From assembly GCA_022578605.1 (NCBI GenBank), contig MU394061.1:558001-622000 (forward strand): a stretch of DNA of 64,000 nt, given 5' to 3'. The stretch comes from Camillea tinctor. Its lineage: Eukaryota; Ascomycota; Sordariomycetes; Xylariales; Xylariaceae. The position numbers were made by a program, and so were the translations under genes. Under the pieces are notes generated by a model that ran no database searches, had not been told where the DNA came from, and worked only from the letters and a program-made list of their open reading frames with translations. Shown in pieces: positions 43,527 through 55,105 of the stretch (position 1 is its first letter; each line of letters begins with the position of its first letter).

Positions 43527-45234
43527 ATGACGACCTTAAACGCTAGCGAGAAATTCGCGTTGATCAACGAGAACCTCGCCGAGATCATCAATCCCGAGAT
43601 CATTGAGAAGATTCTCGCCGAGGGCCGGAACCCGCGAGTTTACTGGGGTTAGTCAAGTACCTTCACCATCATCTCCTCGGTAGTATGGTGTGGATATAGC
43701 TTCTTTTCCATTTTTTACTCTAACAAAATTCCATCTTGAAGGTACTGCCACTACTGGTCGACCACACTGTGGGTATTTTGTCCCTGGCATAAAAATTGCA
43801 CAACTGCTAGCCGCCGGTTGTGATGTAACAATATTGCTTGCCGATATGGTTAGTACCCCTATATATATATATATATATCATGACCTTCTATACGTTATAC
43901 TAACTCCTATCCTAGTATGTGAAAAATAAAACTCTCAAAACCTTCTTCGTCTCCTCAGTCAGGGGAGCAGGGAAATACATAAAAGATCAAGCATAAATAC
44001 ATTAAAATTCGAAGCACTAACATGCCACTACACCAGCCATGGATTCCTTGACAACCTCAAGGCCCCTCTCGAGCTCGTCGAGTATCGGGCAAAGTTCTAC
44101 CGGCTGGCCATCCAGAACCTGCTAGAAGCCGTAGGCGTATCGACGGAGAAGCTCAAGTTCGTCCTCGGCAGCTCGTACCAAAAAAGCCCCGAATATGTTA
44201 TGGATGTGTACAAGCTCTGTTCACTGGTTTCTGAACACGATGCCAAGAAGGCAGGTGCCGAGGTGGTCAAGCAATCAGCCAACGTTCCTCTCAGTGGTCT
44301 GCTCTACCCCATCTTGCAGGTTCTAGATGAGGAGTACCTTCAAGTCGATGCGCAATTCGGAGGTGTTGATCAGAGAAAACTATTCACCGCTGCTAAGGAA
44401 TGGTTGCCGAGAATTGGATACAAGGAGGTAAGTCCTCCCTCGCTCTAGACACACCCTCCAAGAGTCTAGTAACTTACCATGTCCATAGCGTGCTCATCTA
44501 CTCAACACTATGGTGCCTGGTCTGCGCGGTGGTAAAAGTGAGTAAATTCGGAAACGAGTAAAAAGATGGATCAAAGAACGTATACTAACTTGCGGAACTA
44601 CAGTGAGCTCCAGTGATGAAGGTACTATTATACCCTCCTCCTCTCTCCCAAAGAGTCTTCTATCTTAGTACCGCTACTCACAGATCACAGATAGCAAAAT
44701 AGACCTTCTCGACCCTCCCGAGGTTGTCACCAAAAAGCTGAAGAAAGCTGAGGCGGCCCCTAAAGTGGTAGAAGGGAACGGTGTTCTAGCTTTCATCGAA
44801 TTCGTCCTTCTCCCCGCTTCGGCCCTCAAGGGCAAGCGTGAATTCCGAGTCGACCGTGAGCGCGATGGTCTAGAGCCGCTTGTGTACACGAACATTGAGC
44901 AGCTTCATGAAGACTACAAGAACGATGTCGTATGTCACGCGAGCAATTATTTTGATATCCGGAGATAATCTTAGATCCACGATGCTAACCATTTATCTAG
45001 CTTACGCCGCAATTACTCAAGCCTGCCGTCTCGAAGGTGCTAATAGAGCTTATGGCACCGATCCAAGCTGCATTCCAAGCTTCTCCCGAATGGCAAGAGA
45101 TAACGCAGCGAGCCTACCCGCCGCCGGAAAAGAAGGTGAAGAAGGTCAAGGACAAGGGTTCCCGCCACCCGGGAAATGCCAATGAAGCTAAGAGTGTGCA
45201 AAATACCGGTGCGGAGGCAGCACCTGAAAATTAG
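43527..45234 (+). CDS. TYS1: Cytosolic tyrosyl-tRNA synthetase (385 aa)
   Basis: Seven exons: 43527-43647, 43742-43848, 44038-44427, 44489-44537, 44604-44621, 44691-44929 and 45001-45234. The enzyme charges tRNA-Tyr in the cytosol. Class I signature 1 is PHCGY (residues 48-52, the HIGH equivalent). Signature 2 is KMSSS (222-226), split by an intron after Lys-222 and continued on an 18-base exon. [25 protein letters not shown] is the tyrosine-binding region, given here in full only as positions of about 165-190. The C-terminus is short and Lys-rich ([10 protein letters not shown]) as in fungal enzymes. One problem: exon 2 ends GATATG before GTTAGT, but the next AG (44035-44036) leaves an extra C before the codon for His-77. 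The canonical junction is therefore out of frame by one base; 44038 is used here to keep the frame. Confidence 0.92.
43861..43878. repeat. (AT)n microsatellite in intron 2 of the TyrRS gene
   Basis: Nine AT units lie just after the GTTAGT donor. This is the intron whose acceptor does not fit the frame. Confidence 0.85.
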
Positions 45235-46472
45235 GATAGACAGACGATTATACCTATGCATTATAGACGATTTGCATGTTGTGAATATTGTTTCTATCGT
45301 ATGAGAGTTTAGTGTATGGCTGTCCGCTTCCCCTTCCCGCCCCCCTATTATAATATTAGGGAACAAGATGGCCAGCTGAACCTGGAAACCCCGTCATGTC
45401 CGAGAACCTAATCTAAAGACATGTGCATCTGAAGACCAATTCTTTCTGGGGGGAGGGGGGACGCGGGCTGGTTAATTTCAAATGTCTGAGCTTCTTGTAC
45501 CTACTCATAGAGATTACCTAGACCTATCTGGTCACGAGGTAGAGCGAGCCATGGTTCCTGGCTTGGACCGATATATAACCTGTTTACGATGTTGTCATAG
45601 CTTGGGGACCTCTTAGTGAAAGAAAGGGGAAAGGACCGTTCTAACGCTTCCTATTCGACCGTTGAAGTACTAATGCAATGAATTAGACATGGACAGGGGA
45701 TGGAGAGTAGATAGATAGTAGACATTGGATATCTCTCTTGGTTCTCTAAGTGCATACCTGTCTAGGTACATAGTTGTAAGCTACTACAACTATATCGGTA
45801 TAACTACATCATTGCATACAGACCATATGCATGTGATTACGAGATATACACTGCGGGGAGCGCTATGTAGTTATCCGTATCCAAGTCGAACCCCGCCAAA
45901 GGGACTAACCTAAGCTAATAAGCTTTGGATATGCTTCGATATCTTCCCCCATTTCTTTACTAACCTAGTACTATACACCCACGATACTTACTTATACAGA
46001 GATTATTTTCTTGCTTTTTTTATATTTACCTTGACACCATCTTACCATGAAGCTGACCATTGAATACCAGTATGTATATGAATTCCAGGGGGAAGATCGG
46101 TATTACGTGCGAGTCATTTCTCTTTTGTTTCTATTTGTTACCCAGGTCCCTTTCTTTTGATACTACATATTGATGATGATTAGTTGAATGCATAGGTAAC
46201 TATCCCTTTTCCCCAGATTTTACCGCCCAACCTCTTGCGTCAGCCATTGCTATCTATCTATCTATCATCGTAGCCTCGTCCCCAACCCTACTCTACCTAT
46301 CTAACCTTTTACCTTCTCAGCCCGTTCATACCATAGCCTCTCCCCCCTTGTCCCAGCGGAAACCACCAACTTTAGCCAACCCCGCGAACCCATAAACCTC
46401 CAAGACACTCAAGTTAGCTCGAGCTACGAAGCCCCCCCCCCCAAAAAAAAAATTAAATTAAGGAAAAGAACA
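45235..46472. other. Intergenic region TyrRS - OTU1
   Basis: The first part is the 3' UTR of the TyrRS gene. No gene is supported. The last 150 bases are a C/A-rich leader ending in a C10-A11 run (46432-46452) directly before the OTU1 start. Confidence 0.5.
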
Positions 46473-47649
46473 ATGAAGCTCCGCTACAGATCGCCCTCGG
46501 GAGGTGGCACCCTCGAGCTCGACGACGCCGCCACCGTCTCGCAGCTGCTCGCCGCCCTCCGCACCAGCACCGGCTTCACTGACGTCATCGTCAAGTACGG
46601 CTGGCCCCCGCGCGCCCTCAACGGCACGGACCAGGCCAGCGCTACGCTGCAGTCCCTCGGCCTGCAGCGGGAGAGCCTGACGGTGGTCCCGGACGAGAGC
46701 GCTGCCTCCGTCGCCGAGACGCGGGCCGCGGAGAACATCGCCGACGCGTACGCGCGCGAGGCCGCCACCAAGGGCGTCAAGGACCAGAACATCAGCGTGC
46801 CCCTGCCGGAGAATAATTCTAGGTTAGGTGAGTGAGTAGTTGTTGGGGATCTGTAATGTCTCCCTCTCCCTCTTTCTCTTCGTCCTCCTCGGCTGCTATA
46901 TAAATATATCTAGACATGCCCAGTTTGTATCTCTGTTCCTAGATTGGGGCTAATGCGAGAGTGTCCGCGCAGTTCTCCGCGTCATGCCCGACGACAACAG
47001 CTGTCTCTTCACCGCAGTCGGGGGCGCCCTCCGCGGGCTCGAGCCGCACCATGCCTCCGGGACCCAGCCCTCGGGGGATTACACGCCCGCGGCGCTGCGG
47101 CGCCTGGTCGTCGAGCACATCCTATCGCAGCCAGACAAGTTCACAGAGGTAGTGCTCGAGATGGCACCGGAGCGGTACTGCGCGCGCATGCAGCAGCCGG
47201 ACGTATGGGGGGGCGCGATCGAGCTGGGGATCCTATCGGAGCTGTTCCGGGTGGAGATCTGCGCGGTGGACGTGAAGACGGGGAGCGTGTTCCGGTACGG
47301 CGAGGGGCTAGGCTACGAGCTGCGCTGCGTGCTGGTGTACTCGAACATCCACTACGACCGGATCGCGGAGATCTTCGTCGAGGGGCAGGAGGAGATGGAC
47401 TTCGACGTGACGCGGTGGCCCGTGAGCAGCGCCGACGGGAGCAGCACGCCCATGGGCGACTACGTGCTCGTCCGCGCGCAGGAGCTGTGCCGCAAGCTCA
47501 AGGACGAGCACCACTACTACACCGACACGTCCGACTTCGTGGTCATGTGCAACCAATGCGGGTGGGTTGGCCAGGGCCAAAAGGCGCTTGCGAAGCACTC
47601 GCTCGAGACGGGACATACTGAGATCTCCGAGATAGAAGATACCACGTAG
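46473..47649 (+). CDS. OTU1: OTU1-type ubiquitin thioesterase (343 aa)
   Basis: Two exons, 46473-46827 and 46973-47649, spliced GTGAGT...GCGCAG, give 343 residues. The N-terminus (about 1-80, MKLRYRSPSGGG; WPPRALNG) is a UBX-like ubiquitin-fold domain. The OTU catalytic domain starts right after the junction with VLRVMPDDNSCLFTA (Asp-126, Cys-129) and includes YSNIHYDRI with the catalytic His-245. A single C2H2 finger ends the protein: MCNQC (Cys-311, Cys-314) with His-327 and His-333. This is the full layout of yeast Otu1/human YOD1, which works with the Cdc48/p97 segregase to trim ubiquitin chains in protein quality control. Length is normal. Other splice borders near 46822 are possible, but only this pair keeps frame into the OTU domain without a stop. 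Confidence 0.95.
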
Positions 47650-49220
47650 AATTTGTATATATAAAGCCATAGATCTAACCTATCTATCCTACATATGAAG
47701 TAAGAAGGAGACGGCATCAGTGGAGGTATGGATAGGTAGAAAGATAAACGAATAAACGCGTAAATAAAAAGAAATACCAAAGAAAGGAGAAAACATTTAT
47801 GGGCTTTTCTAGGTTATACGGATATAGTAAATCACTATAGACATGCTCAATGCCTGTCCCCTCTTGTTTTTATAATGGTTCTTAGTCAGAAGATAATTTT
47901 CAATTTCAAAACGAATATGGTGACTTTACTGAGAAAGGGTATATGTCATGTAGCCCCCCTGCCTTAGCCGGGCTTGGGAAAGAAACCGTAAACTTAGGCG
48001 TATTCTTAGGTATATCAATCTATAGTTTCTCGGAGAGAGAAGGATATTGTCCAATCCACGAGGTTCTATTTCTCAACAAGCATGTAGATAACCCCAGCAC
48101 GTTCTCATATTTCTCGCAAAGCGTTGAGGAGCTAGAGACCTAGCCATTGAAACCAATTGACTGACCTAACCTATATAGAGAAAACTACCTTGTTGTACTA
48201 GCAGTTGTAGCTTTTATCAATATAGATAGAGGAGTTAGGTAGCCAGTCACCGATCCCGTGGTTTCCCCCTATTTACCTATGGCCTAACTCCAGTCCCCAT
48301 TTATCCCATATGAACATCGTCGAACCCTACGCCCATCTATCACTAATCATAGGTATTTATTTTACTATACTCTACCCATCGCGTATATTAGACGAAATCG
48401 GATAGATCAGGATAGAGTCGAGCTTTTTAATCTACTCCAATTTCCTTGTTTCATCATCATCATCTTCTTCTTCTTCTACAGCAAATCTATAAGTAACTCC
48501 TACCACTTACCTCGCTGCCTGAGTTACTAAGCCAGCAGTTAAAAAGAAGTACGCATAGGCAACGCCTTTCCGTCAGAAGACAACTAAATAGCCACAATGC
48601 TCGAAGGCCCGCGCTCTTAAGAAAATCAATCACGCATTGTAGAGAACCGAACAAAGATTTGGTAATAATACGATAGATGAGATAGGTTATATAGATTTTG
48701 ACGTAACTTTCAGCTGTACTCGCTATATGAGAGTGGTAATTCCTATCAATTGTTGCCTTCCCTCGTCCAATAAAAAGATTTCTAACTACAACAAAAGAAT
48801 CCTGCTTTAAAGAGAAATAAAACTGAGGATAGTCGAAAAAAAAAAGGAAAGAAAAAAAGGGGGTAAAAAAAGAATCCGCATTATCACACACTTCCCTGTA
48901 TCCAACATCTCTCTCTCTCTTTCTCCCACTCTCCGGATAACGATACGATATCCCATTATATTTTGTTTACTTTATCCAAAAAAGACATCCAAGATTTCAG
49001 TAGAATATTTCCCAACTCCCCTAGTTATCCGCCCCTCCCCTTTTGGTCCTTGGGAGAAAACCCCATATGCATTTGCCATACTTTCATTACAAAAAGAAAT
49101 AAGGATATGGTGGTAGTAATAATAATACATTTCTGTTGTTCTTCCTTTCTTTCTTGTGTCTGGCCCACAAGAAAAAGCAAAGTTTCTTTTTAAAAAAGGG
49201 TAAATTTTAAAATAGCGAAA
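47650..49220. other. Intergenic region OTU1 - INP1 (both 3' ends)
   Basis: The flanking genes converge here. It contains the two 3' UTRs and AT-rich spacer. A frame at 48487-48891 on the minus strand is composed of low-complexity codons from A/T-rich runs and is not considered a gene. Confidence 0.5.
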
Positions 49221-51728
49221 TCAATCCACTTCCCAGCTACGATCGTCAAACATAGATGAACGCCGGCGGTGGTGACTGTGCCGATTATTTTGGGTTGCGC
49301 CGTCGCTGTTACGTCGCCCGAAATGGTCCGCCATAGCATAATCATCATCGTCGCCCCAGCTGCTGAATTCGCCATCCGAGTAGTCCCATTCGACGGGGAT
49401 ATGCTCCCCGCCCTCGCCGAAGCCAAACACAAGGCCGCGCCACTCACCCGCGGCAATGCGGGCGGCCACGTTTAGCATGAGCTTGACGAGGTGGCCGGGT
49501 GGTCGTAGCAGGATCTCGACCGTCTTCTGCACGATGGTGCCGGGTAGTTTGCGGACGGCGTCGAAACGGCCCTGTGGGTTCTGTCGGTGCGGTGGCGTGA
49601 AGAGGTTTGCGGCGGGTGGTAGCGGGGATAGAGCTCGTCGGTTGATGGATATGCTATTTCCACGTGGCCGGTATCTGAGCTGCGGTCTCGCCTCTCGTGC
49701 CGTGGTCAAGGGTGCTTTCTTTACGCGGTTAACCAAACCGAAACTAAAAGGCTCATCGTCGATCGAGTCAGGGGACCGGGGGACCGGGGAATCAGTGTCG
49801 TTAGAATATGTTGTGGCTGCTGCGGAGCTAGGAACAATCGTCTGAGGCGAAGCGGCGCGGTCTGAAGGGTCCTTCTCACGCGACAGGGGCTCCGGGATGA
49901 CAATATTCTCATGCGGGTATGGAAACTTGGCCGGAGGTGGAGGTGGGGTCACTGGACGTGAACATGGTGGCGATGGGGGAAGGGGGGTGATCGGCGAATG
50001 CCACGGCTGTACACTGGGTGGCTCACTAGCTGGTGCAGCGGATTGCTCGTTGGATTCCACGCTGGACTGCACAGTATGGAAGGAATCGGTGGAAGTTTGA
50101 GCTGAGGTCGTGCTCGAAATAGAGGGCTTGGCCGGCGCCCTTGTTGGTTGCTTCGGTGGTTCTGGTTCCTTAGGTCTTGAAGGCATGGTGGTATTCAAAC
50201 TAAGTTGTCGAGCCGGGGCATAGGCTCGGCCAGCCAACATACGGCTCATTCTTTTCTTTTTCAAATTTACGGGAGCAACGTAGCCGGATCCTTCAAAAGA
50301 TGATGGCCCATCGTCCTGATGGCTATCTAATACCACCTCATTGGAAGGGTCGGAATTGGCAGTGTGCAGCGAAGGAGAATCCTCAGCCTGGACGGGGTTC
50401 GAAGAAATAGGAGACTGAGAAATAGTGTGAGAGTTGTCCGCCGGGGAAGAAAGGACTTCGGCTCCTCCATCCAATGTTCCTTTCGGCTCTGAAGCATTCA
50501 CATGGTTTGTTATCGAATCCTTTACAAATGAAATATTGTTGTCGTCGGGTTGTGCTTCGGCTTCGGCTTTCGAAGCCACGGGTTCTTCGGTACATTTTTC
50601 AGGAAGTTGTACAGGAGAATCCGTAAAGGAGGCGCCGCGGGAGAAGTCGAATGTTCTTAAGTTTGCACCCATGCTCATGTGTTTCAAATTGATGGGCATT
50701 CGAACAGCGCGAGAATGGTCAACGGAGACAGACCTAGAAGGTCGGGGTCCTCTCAATCTGGGACTATGCAACTGCGCCATGCTTGATATGTCCATTGGTG
50801 CATCACAGAGTGCTTCAGTTGAGATAGGTCTTTGCGATTCTTTAGCAGAGGGTGACAATAGGGCCTGAAGTGCTTCCGCCTCGTCGATCTCCCCCCGCTC
50901 CTCGTCAGCCGGAAATACCACCGCTTTAGGAGTAGGGGTCTCCCTCGTGCCAACAGTGGCCCTCCTCTCCCGAAAGATCGGCCGTGGCGGCGGCGAAGCA
51001 GACTTGGACAGATCGGTTTGGAACGGCGACGAGATCAGATTCTTGCCTATCGGTGACCATGCCTTCTTCTTTACCGGAGTCTGGGGTCGCTCGGGTAGCT
51101 CCACAGTGAAATTTCTCTGGAAGGGGCATTCGGTCTTTTCGAAGAGTAATATATGATCGAAAACATCTCTTAGTACTAGGGCGCGTTGTACGTCTTCAGG
51201 CTCGGATACGGGTACTTCGATCCTCCAGTATTGCGGTCGTCGGATTTGTAGGACGAAACGGCTGTTGTTCTCCTCGATACACCAACATTGGCTTTTCGGC
51301 AGGATGGGTTGTAAGGCGGAGCCACAGCTGAGAAAGGCAACAGAGCCAGGGGCACGATAAATGCGAAATGCACCTGTGGGGGACACATATCAATATATGG
51401 AAGTCTATAGTCATCAAACAGATCAATGGGGTATATATATACCAACGGCAATAGTCCTCTCCAGCCGCGATGAGGCTGTCAAAGAACCCGGTCGAACCTC
51501 ATCCAGAGATACAGGTAAGGTGGCGGCCATCATAGACCCGCGCTGACTCGAGGTAAAGGCGATGATCTTGACGGATGGGTGGTTATAAAGGATCTCAACC
51601 AGATCTTCGGAAGAAGAGGACGCCGCGATAGCAGTCGGCGCGGAGATCTGGTTTTGGTTCTGGGTCTGGCTCTGATCAGAAGGAGAGCGCGGGAGCGGCG
51701 CGGTAACGACTCGACGAGGGTCAGCCAT
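49221..51728 (-). CDS. INP1: Inheritance-of-peroxisomes protein 1 homologue (812 aa)
   Basis: Two exons, 51728-51443 and 51373-49221, are joined over a 69-base GTATAT...ACAG intron and give 812 residues. The conserved N-terminal region spans the junction: LVEILYNHPSVKIIAFTSS, then AVGAFRIYRAPGSVAFLSCG, LPKSQCWCIEENN and FVLQIRRPQYWRIEVPV. These blocks are typical of Inp1, which tethers peroxisomes to the cell cortex so that some stay in the mother cell. The remaining 550 residues are Ser/Pro-rich and poorly conserved, with proline-rich runs (TPLPPSPPCSRPVTPPPPP), as expected for this family. A conserved short helix near the end (NVAARIAAGEWRGLVFGFGE) may be a second binding segment (inference). 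No membrane segment. Divergent from the membrane protein at 52836. Confidence 0.88.
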
Positions 51729-52835
51729 GTTGGGCTAATAGTTGCTGTTTGTTGGTCGCGAGCTTATGATGTTGTACACAAATCAACAGTCTTGTATTAG
51801 TAAACCAGATCAGAGTCCCAGAAAGGGTACAGAGGTTGCCCCTTGGACCATGGCGAGCCTTCAGAAACTCGACTGATTCGCGATCAGGTCAGAATCTGGA
51901 TTTCGATACAGAACGGGGCAATGTCTGCGTCGAGACTCGGCGATGCAGCAGGGGGGGAGGAAAGGAAAGGGTCTAAGACATGTCACAAAACACCAAGTAT
52001 GCGATGTGTGATGTGAGTGTTGTAAGTTGTCTTTAATTCTCAAATCCTCAGCGACTCCCAATCCGAAATCCCCTATTGTGTTGAATGAATTAAAAGTGAT
52101 CAAGCTGCTATGACAAAGTTCTTGTGAATGAGAAGAGAGATGGTTGGTCAGAAGATGTTCAAACGGGATGCACGAGAGATGACGATGGGGAGGGATTGGC
52201 GGGTTTGGTGGATTGCTAGATACCTATAAATTCGAGTATCCACTTCGGTGGGTCCCGGATCGTCCATTAGCATTGCCTGAACCGTTGTTCTAGTGGGGAC
52301 ACTAATAGGTTGCTTCCCGCCTTGACCTGCATTGGGGAGGGAAACCCATTTTATCAATACGGAATCATGTTGTCTATGTCTATGTCTATGTATATAGATA
52401 TGCATTTAGATAACCTACTTTGCATGTCCTCTAACCTAGACATGCAAGACATGCAACTAAACCGTCTTTTGGTACCTACCCTTGTATAATCCTCTTTAAT
52501 CGCATGAGCCACATTGTATGTCGTCAGCGTACTACCTAGTAAGTACTCACATGCCTACCCGGTACTAACACTACATACCGAACTTACCTTACATCCTACC
52601 TACATCACCTGCGTAAAAGGTTCTTTATGTTGTCCCTCTCTCACCCAACTTAAAAACCCCTCTACCTATTTTCCATTTGAAATCTTCCTCGATGAGGTTC
52701 TTTCGTCCTAGGATCTTCTTAAGGTCATAGTTATAAAGAAACTCAAACCAGTGCCAGTACCAGTACCAAAATCAAAATCAAAACCAAAGCCAAAAACCAG
52801 ACCCAAGATCCACACCAAAGAGACCCAGAGTCGCC
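51729..52835. other. Shared divergent promoter region (INP1 / membrane protein)
   Basis: 1.1 kb between divergent starts. No gene. Just before the right-hand start is a run of CCAGTA/CAAAATC/CAAAACC near-repeats (about 52748-52800), an A/C-rich leader typical of fungal 5' UTRs. Confidence 0.55.
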
Positions 52836-54326
52836 ATGACCGAACCCAAAATACCCAAGCTCGATAAACAAGAGCTGAAACAGGCCTTCGACATATCGAA
52901 TTTCGATCTAAACGCCGTTCTGCGCGGTGCTCAACTAACCTTCGTTGGTGGTATGTTTTTGATTCCTTCTAATTTGTTTCTTCGTGTACGGCCTCGCCGG
53001 TTAACAACACCCCCATCCATATAGCCCACAGAGCACTGCAGAATCCCGCCATATTTACCAACACCCACTACAAGCAAGCCGCCACCGCCGTTGCTGCAGG
53101 CCTTGCTATTCGTCTTGCCATCTCCATTCCAGTACGTTTACGGTGTCTGGGTGTTTCCTGCCACCCTCTGTGCCCCTGGTCTCCCCCCTCGAGCAAGTCT
53201 CACCTAGTCCCACCCGCTAATCGCTGCCGTGTCTCAGATTCTTGCTATCAAAATCGTCTTGGACCTCCTCTCTTTGGTCTTCGACCTCGGACAGGCCACA
53301 TGGGACGACAGCTTGATTAACGGCCTCGACTTGATCGCCAATCATGTCCTTCAGGTTCCCCTGTTTCTCATGACCCTCATGAGATACGTCACGCCCACGC
53401 TAGACAACATGTAAGTCATGGTAGCACCTCCTCCCTCCCCCCCAAGACATAGAAGCAACTCGAATACACGCGAGTGCGTACGTACGTAAAGTACGCATGT
53501 ACATGTGTATGTAATGTTTATTTTTTGTGTTGTATTAACCCCCTCTCTAACTCTCGGCTTGGAAAGGTTCATGGATTCGTTGCGCTGGGTGGATATGACG
53601 TATGTGCAGAAGCATAAGGAAGAGAACCCGGACACACTCAGGGATATGTATTACCCGAACCTCCGCCAGTACAAGCAGAGGGATGGGAGCACGAACTCAA
53701 CTAGCACTGCTGAAGCAGTTAGCATGTTCCTATGGCGTTTTGCCCGGAAGGGTCTCATCTCCCTAGGCGTCTTCGCTCTATCTTATGTCCCTTATATCGG
53801 CCGCTTTGTGCTCCCCGCAGCCAGTTTCTACACCTTTCACAAAGCCGTCGGTTTAGGTCCAGCCGCTGTTATTTTCGGTACTGGAATCTTCCTCCCGAAA
53901 CGCTATCTCGTCATCTTTCTCCAGACATACTTCTCCTCCCGAAGCCTGATGCGAGAGCTCCTCGAGCCTTACTTTGCCCGCGTCCACTTCAGCAAGCAGC
54001 AGAAGAAGAACTGGTTCCGCAGCCGTGAAGGTCTCCTCTTCGGCTTCGGTATCAGCTTTTACACGCTCCTGAGGGTTCCACTCCTTGGGGTGTTAGTATA
54101 TGGTATCGCCGAAGCGTCCACGGCATATCTCATTACGAAAATCACAGATCCTCCGCCACCGGCTCAGGCGTCCCCATCTCAGATAGAGCAATTCGTTTCC
54201 AACCAACAAGTCTGGAGAAATAAGCACGAGTTTCTGAACCTTTCTTTAGCAAACCTGGATGCCCCTAGCCGGCATCCACCGTCCTACGAGGAGGCTACGA
54301 GACAGGACAGCAGAAAGAATCTTTAG
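52836..54326 (+). CDS. Multi-spanning membrane protein, EI24/UsgS-like (384 aa)
   Basis: Four exons, 52836-52950, 53025-53131, 53238-53410 and 53567-54326, keep frame over three GT-AG introns and give 384 residues. Hydrophobic segments occur at AAGLAIRLAISIPILAIKIVLDLLSL (positions about 60-90), VPLFLMTLMRYV, GLISLGVFALSYVPYIGRFVLPAASF, AAVIFGTGIFLP and LLRVPLLGVLVYGIAEAS. The pattern, with FVLPAASFYTFHKAVGLGPA in the middle, resembles fungal EI24-like proteins, some of which are annotated as transmembrane protein UsgS. The molecular role is unknown. The C-terminal tail is cytosolic-looking, ending with PPSYEEATRQ; PPSY is a PY motif that could be bound by an Rsp5-type ubiquitin ligase (inference). 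No signal peptide; the first helix probably acts as an anchor. Confidence 0.85.
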
Positions 54327-55105
54327 GACGATTCGTGGTCTCGCAAGATGCTAAATGATCACGTAGGTTTTTTCATGGTCTCTTATAACAAATTGCAATC
54401 TGTGGGGGCTTTGGGTCAACTTATTTGCAATAGGCAAGTAAAGGAATGTTGAAGATATACTTACGATGTCTTCCTACTAGTAAATAACCATCTATGATGA
54501 AATACTTAAGGTCCCATGCTTAAGTGAATTGCTTCCCATAAATTAAGCTTTGCGCAAAGCTAAGTAGATGCGGAGTAGATAATACTACTACTCTTATCAG
54601 CCCCATGGCATCTATCTACTGCATGCATATTCCTGCAGCTCCAAATCCTTTCGGCGTGTGTAGGCTGGTCCCGATCTAAACGTGGGGTCGATGACCCGAG
54701 TCGGAAGTTTTGATAAGACACACAGACGCACCCTCGGAATCCTGTAGTAGTAGCTATGTCGATTTCCTGCCCGTTATGCAGACCCTACAAGCACAGCCCT
54801 TACTGGGAGGAGAAGGAGATGAGCTAGTTAGATAACTTATTCCAAACATGACGTCCCTTATTATACACTATCATGCGGGGTAGTGATAGATCAAAGGTTC
54901 GCGCGGAGATATATATAAGCCCCCTCCCCCTTTCGCCCGACTGTAAGGGGAACCTGAATGGGTTATATAACGGTGTAGAAGAAATTCTAGTTGGAATAAT
55001 TGAACCTGAGATTCCTACGGTTTGATCTTGTATGGATCGTCGATAGCATTGCGCCTACGTCTATAACCTATTCTAGAGAAAGTAGTTTCCTCGGAGTGAA
55101 TAACC
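54327..55105. other. Intergenic region, membrane protein - formamidase
   Basis: 3' UTR of the membrane protein gene followed by about 600 bases of spacer. A TATATATAAG stretch near 54910, in front of a pyrimidine run, could be the core promoter of the formamidase gene. Confidence 0.5.

Noticed and set aside
45840..45910. Possible tRNA with GGGGTTCGACTTGG on the minus strand
   Set aside because: The T-arm stem does not pair and no acceptor, D or anticodon stems can be drawn.
46944..47621. Arg-rich plus-strand frame of 225 codons inside the OTU1 gene
   Set aside because: Out-of-frame shadow of the OTU catalytic exon; composition (Arg/Ala/Gly) is typical of GC-rich shadows.
48487..48891. Minus-strand frame of 134 codons rich in Phe, Tyr and Leu
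   Set aside because: It comes from A/T-rich runs in the 3' flanks of two convergent genes, with low complexity and no domain.
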